From Euclidia mi (lineage: Eukaryota; Arthropoda; Insecta; Lepidoptera; Erebidae), in NCBI GenBank assembly GCA_944739405.2, contig OX123209.2:8315217-8379216 (forward strand): 64,000 nt of DNA, read 5' to 3'. Shown here one piece after another: positions 43,156-52,215 of the stretch. Numbering within the stretch: the first letter of the stretch is position 1; every line of letters starts with the position of its first letter. The position numbers were made by a program, and so were the translations under genes. The notes beneath the pieces were generated by a model. It did no database searches, had not been told where the DNA came from, and saw only the letters and a list, made by a program, of their open reading frames with translations.

Positions 43156-43927
43156 TTATAGTTGTTATCGCGTAAAGCTTAAGTCATTGTGTCCACCCGC
43201 CGGTTGCGCATTATCAAGATAACATAATGATGCAAAAGAGATAAAAATGTTACTAACAAATATAAGTAAAACGAGAGAGATTGTTACATTATAACTCAAG
43301 AATAGTCCTACATACATTTTACATAGTAAATGAAATAAATACTAGAATTTTGTCTCAAAATACAAGTATTCAAACATTGTATTATTTGTAATGCAGAAAC
43401 AATATTGTAATGCAGAAACGAAACGTAATCAAGGTTGACAATAGTGACATTGACAGTTATGACGATTGACAATATTTAATGGCAAAAATTATTTTGATCA
43501 TACCCACACATTTGTTGCGGTACACAAAAATAAAATAATAAGAACTAAAAGTAAACAACAAAAGTGACGGTGAATTACGTACATTATAAATTGATTACCC
43601 GAAAATAAACAAAGACTACGTAAAATGGGGAAAAGTCTACTTTTTCCAAGCAGCAGCACGCTTCGCCTTGGTCGCAAGTTGTTGTTTAGCTACTGGCTTC
43701 TCTGCGGCCGCAAGCTTGAGCTTACCTAGTTTGCCCACCGAAGATATACGATGACGGTTGCCATCGGGGCCAAGGATGAAGAAATAAACATTTTACCCGT
43801 AAAATTAACATGAGATCAAAACTGCGACATAGGAACTTTTCTAATTCACATATTACAACAAATCAACAAATGTAGGGACTAATATTATAACTTTTACTAC
43901 ATAAACTACTAACTTTCACAATCAAGG
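43156..43927. other. Unassigned region
   Basis: A minus-strand stretch near 43790-43645 encodes FFILGPDGNRHRISSVGKLG and a Lys/Ala-rich end (KQQLATKAKRAAAWKK) without an ATG. I do not recognise it. A 13-bp-arm hairpin is at 43917-43948. Confidence 0.3.
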
Positions 43928-44434
43928 CTAACCAAAGCCTTGATTGTGTACTTCTTTACAAGCAAAATTCAAAATTTCATCACAATCACCGCCAGATGAG
44001 TCAATGTTACTCTCTCGATAACAAGTATGGCACAAAAAAGGATCCTCATTTTCCACAGGCACATGGATCCGGTGATACGACGGAATACAATTCAAATGGA
44101 AGCGTTTTTTATGCAGCGTTTCCACGCTTTCCAAGCCTCGACAAGCTTCCACGCTTAATTCGCTTGTAAATTCATCAAGAATAATTTCAAAGTCTTCATT
44201 TTCTTCTTATATATTAGTCTCATAATTATCTTCTTCTACAGTTGGTTGATCATAACGTTCACGGTCCAGGTCACTATGACTCCTATAATTATTGTTTCCC
44301 GACGTGGCCTCGAATCTTTGCCATAAATTGTAAATTGCAATAAAATTATCATCCGACTCTAAAATGGACGAGACTGTTCGAAAGAAGAAGTAGCAAAAAT
44401 GCCCCACTTCCGACTGCAAAGATAAGTATCTCAA
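43928..44434 (-). pseudogene. Acidic ORF with PHD-like zinc finger, unknown transposon relic
   Basis: The minus frames 44434-44207 and 44152-43928 are nearly continuous. They encode an acidic region, then HKKRFHLNCIPSYHRIHVPV and DPFLCHTCYRES. The His-X2-Cys and Cys-X2-Cys pairs resemble the second half of a PHD-type finger such as those at the C-terminus of some transposases. A stop separates the two frames near 44205. No catalytic domain is adjacent. Confidence 0.4.
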
Positions 44435-45232
44435 AAAATCGCTAAAAATAAGTATAAAAAAATTATATACTTCCGGTAATCATCTTTACTGGCTAACACA
44501 TAAAAAAATTGCTCTAAATATTAATTCAGGAGTAGAAAACCTGTAATATACTAACTTCTGATTTTAGTTTTAGAATAGGATTAAAAAGCAAATAAACACT
44601 GTAATTACTTACGATTGATTATAGTCATTATACTAGTTTTGTAATAAAGCATATATACTGAAGAGTTTTGTCAAACAATAAAACTATTATGCTTAAACCA
44701 AACTTGTTAGCAGATTATGTCGAAGAACATAATCTAAACCAGCAGAGTTCCCTTTGCGAGGTTGGAAGCAACTAGAGAAGAAGTTAATATGATTTTCCGG
44801 AACATATGAGGAATTAATTATGATATCAGAGGGTCTAGTACGAGTTTGCACTCGATCGTCACGGTGGACAATAGCCTAGTCGTCGGCAACAATTTCCATA
44901 CATTTTCTAAATGCGCCCCCTAGCGGACTCTATCGATCGCTTTTCTCCGTTAGGGGTGCTTTTAGAAAATGTGTTAGGGGATACAGGCTAGAGTCTGTAA
45001 AAAAAATATGTTCATTTGTTTAATCTTTATTCAGCTTTTTTATGGTCGTTAGAGTAGTAGGTATTGCATGATTGAAAGTAAAATATTTTTAAGATAAGTA
45101 CTTAATACTGCCCCTGAAACAACATTTGGAGCAATTTCTAAGTATGATAGCCAGTAAGGTATGCAATTTATTAATACTCAATTTTATCTATTATTTGAGA
45201 TATTTTTCTCAGCTGTCGGACGTGGGGTAATT
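44435..45232. other. Non-coding, with a foldback element
   Basis: 44901-44927 and 44947-44971 are imperfect inverted repeats (CATTTTCTAAATGCGCCCCC versus its mirror). No gene was seen. Confidence 0.5.
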
Positions 45233-45785
45233 TTATATGGAAGTTGCAACTTCTCCTTTTTCAATAATTGATTCACCCACAATGTTACAAAACTCTGAAT
45301 AGGTCAGCACACTCATATTATTATGCTCAACATTAGTTTCTGACATGGATGTGTTACTGGGTTGGTTTACTTTTGCAATACATTTGCTAAAATCTACATT
45401 ATTTGGTTCAAATGGCCACAAACCTGTCATTCTAAACCCATTTATTAATGTTTCTTTCTTGAAAGAAGAGTCGACAATGGTTTGTAATAATGGAGCAAAG
45501 GTTTCTTTGGTTAAACTCTTCTGGTAATTATTTGCAGCTATTTGCAGCCAATGTTGCTTGGAAAAAGGCACTGCGCGAGTGGTACCACTCGCGCAGTGCC
45601 TTTTTCCAAGCAACTTTTATTGGGCGAAAAGCTGCTACATCTGCCGGTTGTAGAATGCGAGTTTCATTTGGGTAAAGCGCAATTAGATGTATTTGAAGTC
45701 GACGACATAGTTCTGATACTTCTATGGTTATATGCGTTTTGTGTCCGTCAACAAACAGAATTACAGGAAGTGGGATATTGCTTTC
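45233..45785 (-). pseudogene. pogo transposase, C-terminal half (after LINE insertion)
   Basis: Reading down from 45785: NIPLPVILFVDGHKTHITIE (second catalytic Asp), LIALYPNETRILQPADVAAF, then VAWKKALREW entering a 62-bp palindrome, and in the next frame NNYQKSLTKETFAPLL and INGFRMTGLWPFEPNNVDFSKC to 45233. LWPFEPNNVD is the pogo hallmark. The other half lies at 48746-49523, separated by LINE C. Palindrome insertion shifts the frame. Confidence 0.9.
45553..45614. repeat. Perfect 62-bp palindrome in the pogo ORF
   Basis: 31-bp arms with no spacer, centred on GGTACC at 45581-45586. It duplicates in inverted orientation the coding sequence for VAWKKALREW. Confidence 0.95.
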
Positions 45786-46713
45786 TAAAATTTGCTGATG
45801 CAGACAATTCGAAATATTTCTGCAATGAATTCTTACGAAAACTAAAAACGGAATATCACAGCAGTGAGTTTTCGAGTAGTGTAAAAAAGCCTAAAAAAAT
45901 GTTGAGCACCATAAAAAGCGTATGCAATCTCACGGAAACCAAAAAGGAGCCAATAGAGCTATTAAATATCCAGAACAGCTAAGACCCCGTGCGATCGTTA
46001 AACATATGTAATGTATACTTCTCAACAGTAGGACAACATTTAGCCAATGATATTTAACATGACTTGCAAGAAAGTCAGGAATCACTAGCTAATAAAGTCA
46101 GTAATAAACTATTGATTAATTCATTATTTCTACGTGCTACTGATGAAGAAGAAGTTGAATCTCTTATACTGTCACTACAGAGTAATAAGGCCCCCGGTGT
46201 TGACGGGCTAACAAACTCTCTACTAAAAGAACTCAAAAACATAATCATACCACCCTTGACGGAAATATTTAATTTAAGCTTGGAATCCGGCATATTTCCA
46301 GATGTCTGGAAAAAGCGTCTGTCACACCAATCTATAAACATGGTCTCAAAGATTCACCGGAAAGTTACCGTCCAATCTCGCTACTATCAGCTTTTTCTAA
46401 GCTGCTCGAGAAAATTGTTAAAATTAGGCTTATGCAGTATATCGAAACACATAATCTGCTCTCTGCGGGGCTTAGGAAAAGTAGATCTACAGAAGAAGCG
46501 GTAACACTACTAACATCGACTGTAACGTATTCTCTGGACAGAAACAGGTTTAGTATCGGTGCTTTTCTGGATTTAGCTAGAGCTTTTGATACCGTCTCAA
46601 TTCCAATACTTCTAAAAAAATTGGAACATCATTTTGGTATTCGTGGTATTGCATTGGAATGGTTCAAAAGCTATTTAACAGAAAGAAAGCAATGTGTCAG
46701 GGTTGGCGATATT
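45786..46713 (+). pseudogene. jockey/CR1-like LINE C, 5' part
   Basis: 5'-truncated. It begins with the linker between endonuclease and RT (FLRKLKTEYHSSEF, PKKMLSTIKSVCNL), then EVESLILSLQSNKAPGVDGL, SLESGIFPDVWKK, a shift, SPESYRPISLLS, GLRKSRSTEEAVTLLTSTV and FLDLARAFDTVSIPILLKKL (first catalytic Asp). It stops at 46713 where a 597-bp retroposon interrupts it, and continues at 47311. Confidence 0.9.
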
Positions 46714-46796
46714 CCCCCCCGTGGGATCTCCACCTTGTCGTGGTGGGGGGGCTCAGTAACCGTGGAATGGTCCCGCGGTGAAGCTAAGAGGGATCC
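46714..46796 (+). ncRNA. Candidate HDV-like self-cleaving ribozyme at the retroposon 5' end
   Basis: Possible nested double pseudoknot starting at the first base of the element. P1 is 46714-46720 with 46745-46751 (seven C-G pairs). P2 is GGATC 46724-46728 with GATCC 46792-46796. P3 is CCAC 46730-46733 with GTGG 46740-46743. P4 is ACCGTGG 46759-46765 with CCGCGGT 46773-46779. Then comes CTAAG at 46784-46788, the kind of J4/2 strand that carries the catalytic C in this class. Three extra bases sit between CTAAG and P2. Drawn by hand only. Confidence 0.4.
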
Positions 46797-47310
46797 AGGA
46801 GGGGACGCTCCGCGTGGGCTTGGAGGGGCCTGCGTAGGATGCGTCCAACGGTGCGGGTGCGGGGGACAGTTCTGTCTGTCCCTCGCAGTCGGGTGCGGTC
46901 GCGGGAGGAGAGGCGTGTCGGTGTTGCGTTGCCGCGCGCCCTATCTCCCGCGACCAAATGGTGGCGCACCATTCGATGCGTCGCGGTGGGGCCGCAGAGG
47001 AAGAGGAGATGCGGTGTTGCGTTGCCGTCCTCCCTATCCTCTGCGGCCGCTGGGCGTTTTGGCGGCGGAGTCCAACACCTTAATCCGTCGCCAAGGGGGT
47101 TTTGTTCGGGGCCCGCCTGACCATCTGGCGGGCCAATACCCGTCGGAGGGTGGCGACGAGTGCTTTGGTGATGCCCCACCCTCCGACACACGGGTACATG
47201 GTGGAAGTCGAGGTGGTTTTTAGTGGAAACACCACATACTCCGGCTCTTATTTCCCCCAAGAGTCGGAGATCCGAAGGGATTTTCCACCTCGTAATACAA
47301 AAAAAAAAAA
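46714..47310 (+). mobile_element. 597-bp poly(A) retroposon (R1-like, internally deleted) in LINE C
   Basis: AGGGTTGGCGATATT at 46699-46713 and 47311-47325 is a 15-bp target duplication. The insert starts with seven C, is GC-rich, and ends CCACCTCGTAATAC plus about a dozen A. 5' and 3' ends resemble the untranslated regions of R1-clade LINEs, without RT or endonuclease. It reads as a SINE-like or internally deleted LINE. A second 5' part lies at 50679-50957, and both begin at the same base. Confidence 0.85.
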
Positions 47311-48745
47311 AGGGTTGGCGATATTAAAAGTGAATTTCAAACTGTCAACTTTGGCGTACCACAAGGAAGTGTACTCGGTCCAACTCTCTTCATCATGTAC
47401 ATGAATGATATACATGATTCGATCGACGCGGATGTAATATGTTACGCTGATGATACCGTTATCACTTTTGATGGCTCCTCTTGGCTTGAAGCGTTTACCA
47501 GAGCCGAGATAGGTATGAATAAAGTGCTAAACTGGCTAAGATATAATCTGCTAACCCTTAATATAAAAAAAGCCAAGTACATTTGCTTTCATAAAACTGC
47601 TGCATCTGCCCCAAGTAGTAGCTATAACATCAAGCTACATAACTGCAAGAATCAAATTTGTTGCAATTGTTATATTCTTCAAAAAGATGATAGCATTAAG
47701 TACCTGGGAGTGACAGTTGACAAAAATTTAAGTTTTAAGTCGCACATCAGCACTTTGTCAGATCGAGTAAGGAAAACGGCAAACATAATGAAATTGCTTC
47801 GCTGCTCGGCATCAACAGATATCCTGAAAACTGTATATTTTGCCTTGAGCCAATCCTTAATCATGTATTGTATAGGCAGTTGGGGATGTGCCGCAAAAAC
47901 CGTAATGATTCAGTTAGATAGGGCCCAACGCTCGGTTTTAAAAACTATCTATAAGAAGCCCTTTAAATATTCCACAACGCAACTTTATAAAGACAGTAAC
48001 GTTCTTAACGTTCGTCAGCTATTTATACTGAGAACATTTTTAAAAGTACATCAAACTGTCATAAATTCAAGAGAATATAAACATCTTTTAACCCGCCTAA
48101 CATTTAGAATCCCCATACCTAAAATTAATACATCCTTTGCAAGACGTCTGGGTCCTTACATGAGTAACTATATTTATAACAAAGTAGCTGAAAAATGCAA
48201 AATTAAAGAGTGCTCATTAAGGGACGCTAAAGTTGTTGTTAGTAAATGGCTCACTTCGTTGACATATGACGAAACTGAGAATTTATTATCAAACATAAAT
48301 TAAAATAAATCACTTTTGGTCTAGTTATTATGCACCAAGCAGTTTGTTGTAAAATCTGAATATATTCACATATAGTGTATCTACATATTTATTTATACGA
48401 ATACATGTTTATTTATTAGCACATTATATATATTATATATGTATAAATATATCGATACATATACATATATTAATCGTTTGTTATCATTTCAATTATTGTT
48501 TAATACCAATTTATTTTTTAATTAAATTTACTTTGTCTCAAATAAGTACTTGTAAAACTTATAATAATATTCATTATTTTGTAACTTTGTGTAAGTAATG
48601 TACTAAGTTTAGTAATGTTAAAAATTAGAGATATCGACCGAGCAATGTAAATCGCTTAATGTAATCGTCTCGGTACCCACAGGACAGGCTTGCATACTTT
48701 GGAAATAAACATTTTTATTATTTATTATTATTATTATTATAATCG
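47311..48745 (+). pseudogene. jockey/CR1-like LINE C, 3' part with ATT tail
   Basis: Resumes at the duplicated site: SEFQTVNFGVPQGSVLGPTL, then 47395-48303 gives MYMNDIHDSIDADVICYADD (catalytic Asp pair), LNIKKAKYICFH, KYLGVTVDKNLSFKSHI and the C-terminus KWLTSLTYDETENLLSNIN. A 3' UTR of about 400 bp ends in AATAAACATTTTTATT and an ATT microsatellite (48715-48741), the junction with pogo. A related 3' end lies at 63050-63210. Confidence 0.9.
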
Positions 48746-49523
48746 TAAAAAACTGCTGCCGTCATTCAACCTGTTTCACTTCGCCCTATTCCCCAACCAG
48801 ATGGTACACTTAATGAAACTCGGTCAGGTATCCGTTTATAAGGATAGATAATCATTGGTTTAAAGACGTGTCCAGCAGCAGAGAATGTAAATAAAACTGT
48901 TATGTTTTCTTTGGAGGATCCTTTTTCTATCTGGTACACATTTTTGCACCCTTTCTCAGCTAACACTTTGCCTGTTTTCGGGCAAATGTTGAAGCCAGTT
49001 TCATCGGCATTGAACACTCTTCTAGGATCTTTAATGACGCCATTTAGTTCTTCCTCGACAATATACTGCTGTATTTTTAGAAACCATTTCCTAATATCCT
49101 GTTCTGAAACACACGCACTTGCATTAGTAACTCCTTCTGATGTACGAACAGAAATATTAGGGTGTCTTTTCAGAAAGGCCTTAAACCATACATCTCCCGG
49201 TTTGTTGTCTCGGAAAGGGTTGGGTCTCGGATTCTGTAGTAAAAAAATCTGGACACATAATTGGATATCTTCTTTTTTTTCGAGGGAAACCACGCTTTGA
49301 TATTTGGACGATAAAATCACATAAAGCATTTTCTTCAGCTTCAGTTAGCACGGGATCTGGTCAAGACTTAAGCTTTGTGTCAGGATTTTGAATTTTAAAT
49401 TGGAGACTACTTCTAGGCACACCAAATTGTTTTGCCGCTTGTCGAATTGAGAATAAAGAGATTCTCAATAAATTTGAGAGCCTGATCCATTGCTTCTTTA
49501 GCATATTGTCGTTTTTTAGACAT
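48746..49523 (-). pseudogene. pogo transposase, N-terminal half
   Basis: From 49523 down: MSKKRQYAKEAMDQAL (psq-type helix-turn-helix start), then broken frames. 49329-48766 holds FKAFLKRHPNISVRTSEGVT (CENP-B-type DNA binding), RRVFNADETGFNICP (first catalytic Asp), ENITVLFTFSAAGHVFKPMI and PSGWGIGRSETG, then a TGA replacing the usual Trp and MTAAVFYDY up to the LINE junction. The second half resumes at 45785. Confidence 0.9.
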
Positions 49524-50023
49524 TTTAGTAATATGTTTCAAAGAACTGTAAGAAAATAAGAAAGTATATCAGTAACTGGCCACCAACTGGCCACCTATGC
49601 CAGTTTCTAATTAGAGTCGACAAATTCTTTTTAAAATAAGATATAAAATAGTAGACCTTATGAACGTCATAAATATGAGTTATTTTTAAAGAAATTTGAA
49701 TGTTAAGTAGAACTTTAGTAACTGGGATGGGTGGCCAATAACTAAAATAATGCAAAAAATTACTTCAATAACTAGCCACCCCTACAATATCGACGTATTT
49801 GATATTTAATTAGAATTAAGCTAAAGATTCATGTAACTCACCATGTAAACACGTAGAATTATGCAATTCATTCACACACACTATATAAATAACACCAATA
49901 CAACAGTTTTTTTCAAAAACTTAACCACTAACATTTACGGTAGTTAAGTCGTTACATGACAAGATACGTATGCCGACTGTCAGTGAAAGACTGCTTCCTT
50001 TGGCGCTAGTATCCGTAGAGAAA
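49524..50023. other. pogo 5' flank, no gene seen
   Basis: Contains several AACTGGCCACC- and TAGCCACC-like strings (49570-49600, 49725-49745, 49785-49795), perhaps subterminal repeats of the pogo element. Similar AACTGGCCAGTAAC strings occur near 32888. Confidence 0.4.
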
Positions 50024-50540
50024 AAAGTTGAACTATTATGAAAGCTAAATGACAAGGTAGTTGTTTTATCTATTCATAGATGGAAGGACGCAAATGAAAG
50101 ATTCATCTTATTTCACGTCGATAAAGTACCAAGCGGCTAGTTATTGAAAGTGGCCAGTTATACCTTAACCCTATATATATTTTTTCCCTAGCAGGCCTGC
50201 AGTGGTTGAAGAATTTGTTATAGCATACAATACATATAAATAATATTAAATTACAGGGCAATCCACCATATAGTTGAACTATTATGAAAAAAAGTTGAAC
50301 TATTATGAAAGCTAAATGACAAGGTAGTTGTTTTATCTATTCATAGATGGAAGGACGCAAATGAAAGATTCATCTTATTTCACGTCGATAAAGTACCAAG
50401 CGGCTAGTTATTGAAAGTGGCCAGTTATACCTTAACCCTATATATATTTTTTCCCTAGCAGGCCTGCAGTGGTTGAAGAATTTGTTATAGCATACAATAC
50501 ATATAAATAATATTAAATTACAGGGCAATCCACCATATAG
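50024..50540 (+). repeat. 267-bp tandem duplication, two apparently identical copies
   Basis: The segment from GTTGAACTATTATGAAAGC to CAATCCACCATATAG occurs twice with a period of 267 bp, for example GCTAAATGACAAGG at 50044 and 50311. A 3' sub-segment (CCCTAGCAGSCCTGCAGTGG) appears a third time at 50657-50676. Confidence 0.9.
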
Positions 50541-50678
50541 TATTACCTAATAAGTTATTTTTATTTGCCAAAAATATTAAAAAACACTACTGTTGCACTT
50601 ATTAGTTTTGGCAATGTATTCATAAGTTCGGACAAACAGTTTTAAGTTAGATATTTCCCTAGCAGCCCTGCAGTGGTT

Positions 50679-50957
50679 CCCCCCCGTAGGATCTCCACCT
50701 TGTCATGGTCGGGGGGCTCAGTAACCGTGGGTGAAGTCCAACACCTAAGGCGAAGCTAAGCGGGATCCCAGGGGGGACGCTCCACGTGGGCTTGCGTGGG
50801 GCCTGCGTAGTATGCGTCCAAAGTGCGGGTGCGGGAGACAGTTCTGTCTGTCCCTCGCAGTCGAGTGCGGTCGCGGGAGGAGAGGCGTGTCGGTGTTGCG
50901 TTGCCGCGCGCCATATCTCCCGCGACCAAATAGGGGCGCACCATTCGATGCGTCGTA
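50679..50957 (+). mobile_element. R1-like retroposon 5' fragment, copy 2
   Basis: Starts with the same seven C and follows the 46714 copy through CGGGTGCGGGAGACAGTTC and ATGCGTCGTAAG, then stops. The P1-, P2- and CTAAG-like parts are retained (GGATC at 50689, GATCC near 50762). No tail. Confidence 0.85.
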
Positions 50958-51159
50958 AGCTGTTCGTTTTGTGTTATCTATATTAAAAGAGCTGTCTAAA
51001 TACATATAAGTTTATAGTTGTATATTTGTTTAAGCCCAGCAACTCTTGTTCATACGTTATGATTACCTGTTTCTTTGCCAACTCAAATGTAGAGAATCTG
51101 ATTGTTTTAAATGTTAAATAAGTATGTCATCAAATTTTACATTCATTTCATGGTTTATT

Positions 51160-51750
51160 TTATTCTATATTTCAGAGCAGTCTGGGAGTGAAGTTAACTT
51201 TGAAGAAGCATCTACTTCAAGACACCTGTCACATAGTTTATTGCCATCTATTGCTTCAGGTAATACATGCATTATTTCATCATCATCACCCTATCGTTTT
51301 ACCTGGTTGCATGCAAGACTTCGAGCCCGGAGTCCGCTTACTAGTCTAACCAGATTTGACAGAATATTGGCTTTTCCACGGAGCTACATGCATTATTTTA
51401 TCATTTGTTACTAATTAAATAACTAAGAATAACCTAATAAATTATTTTTATAATTCGGAAGAGATTTAGAAGACCCATCCAGCTACCCCATGCGATGTAA
51501 ATAGAGTACGGGAACTACCGTCTTGTCGGCGTCTATTATAATTTTCATCTCTCCAATACTTACAGTCTTCGAGTAAAACCGCGGACGGACGGACATGGCG
51601 AAAATATCTATACCTTTAAAAGCAATCTGCATATCATTTTTATTTATATAGATTTTATATTACATTTCAGGAACATCTACAAATATTTCTACATTGGGTC
51701 GCACAATACAGGAACATAATTATAGTGTCATCAGCAAGCCTTGAAAACCA
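51160..51750 (+). other. Two possible terminal exons of an unknown gene
   Basis: TTTCAG at about 51170 precedes an open stretch encoding SGSEVNFEEASTSRHLSHSL and ending at a GTAATA donor near 51260. TTTCAG at about 51668 precedes GTSTNISTLGRTIQEHNYSV and a TGA near 51743. Between them ACATGCATTATTTCATCAT (51266-51284) and ACATGCATTATTTTATCAT (51387-51405) border a small insertion of about 100 bp. No domain was recognised. Confidence 0.3.
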
Positions 51751-52055
51751 AGAACACTAGGCAATTATTATTATTGCTTTCTATCTCACTTTAATAGGCA
51801 AAAGTGTATATTGTATTTATTTTGATGTAGCTATATTATGATGCACTGCGGTCACACCCAGTTAAGCATTACCATATTCATCTGTACAAAAACAGTCGTG
51901 TAATTACTTGAGCCTATACAATAATTTCATGCCCTACTATTATACTAAATGCTAACCTCTGTTAGTAAGGATAAAATAATGGATTATTGCCCTTTGACCC
52001 AAACACTACTTAACAGATTTTATTTTAATGATACAGTAATTTTCCTAATGATATG

Positions 52056-52102
52056 TACAATCATCAGAGTAACACATACGCTATATATATATCATACACC
52101 TA

Positions 52103-52142
<40 letters not shown>

Positions 52143-52189
52143 TAGGTGTATGATATATATATAGCGTATGTGTTACTCTGATGATTGTA
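52056..52189. repeat. 134-bp perfect palindrome around a TA run
   Basis: Arms of 67 bp without spacer: TAC AATCATCAGAGTAACACA ... mirrored by TGTGTTACTCTGATGATT GTA. It is centred on about 36 bp of TA repeats, with a second TA run at 52187-52213. Confidence 0.95.
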
Positions 52190-52215
52190 TATATATATAT
52201 ATATATATATATAGT

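Noticed and set aside
43645..43790. Histone H3-like peptide (KQQLATKAKRAAA)
   Set aside because: Only a few residues resemble H3, and the rest of the frame does not. Chance similarity in a Lys/Ala-rich stretch.
46784..47260. Long GC-rich frames on both strands in the retroposon
   Set aside because: Overlapping frames arise from base composition in a non-coding retroposon. No domain fits.
52081..52213. ORFs of Tyr-Ile repeats
   Set aside because: Translations of a TA microsatellite, not protein-coding.
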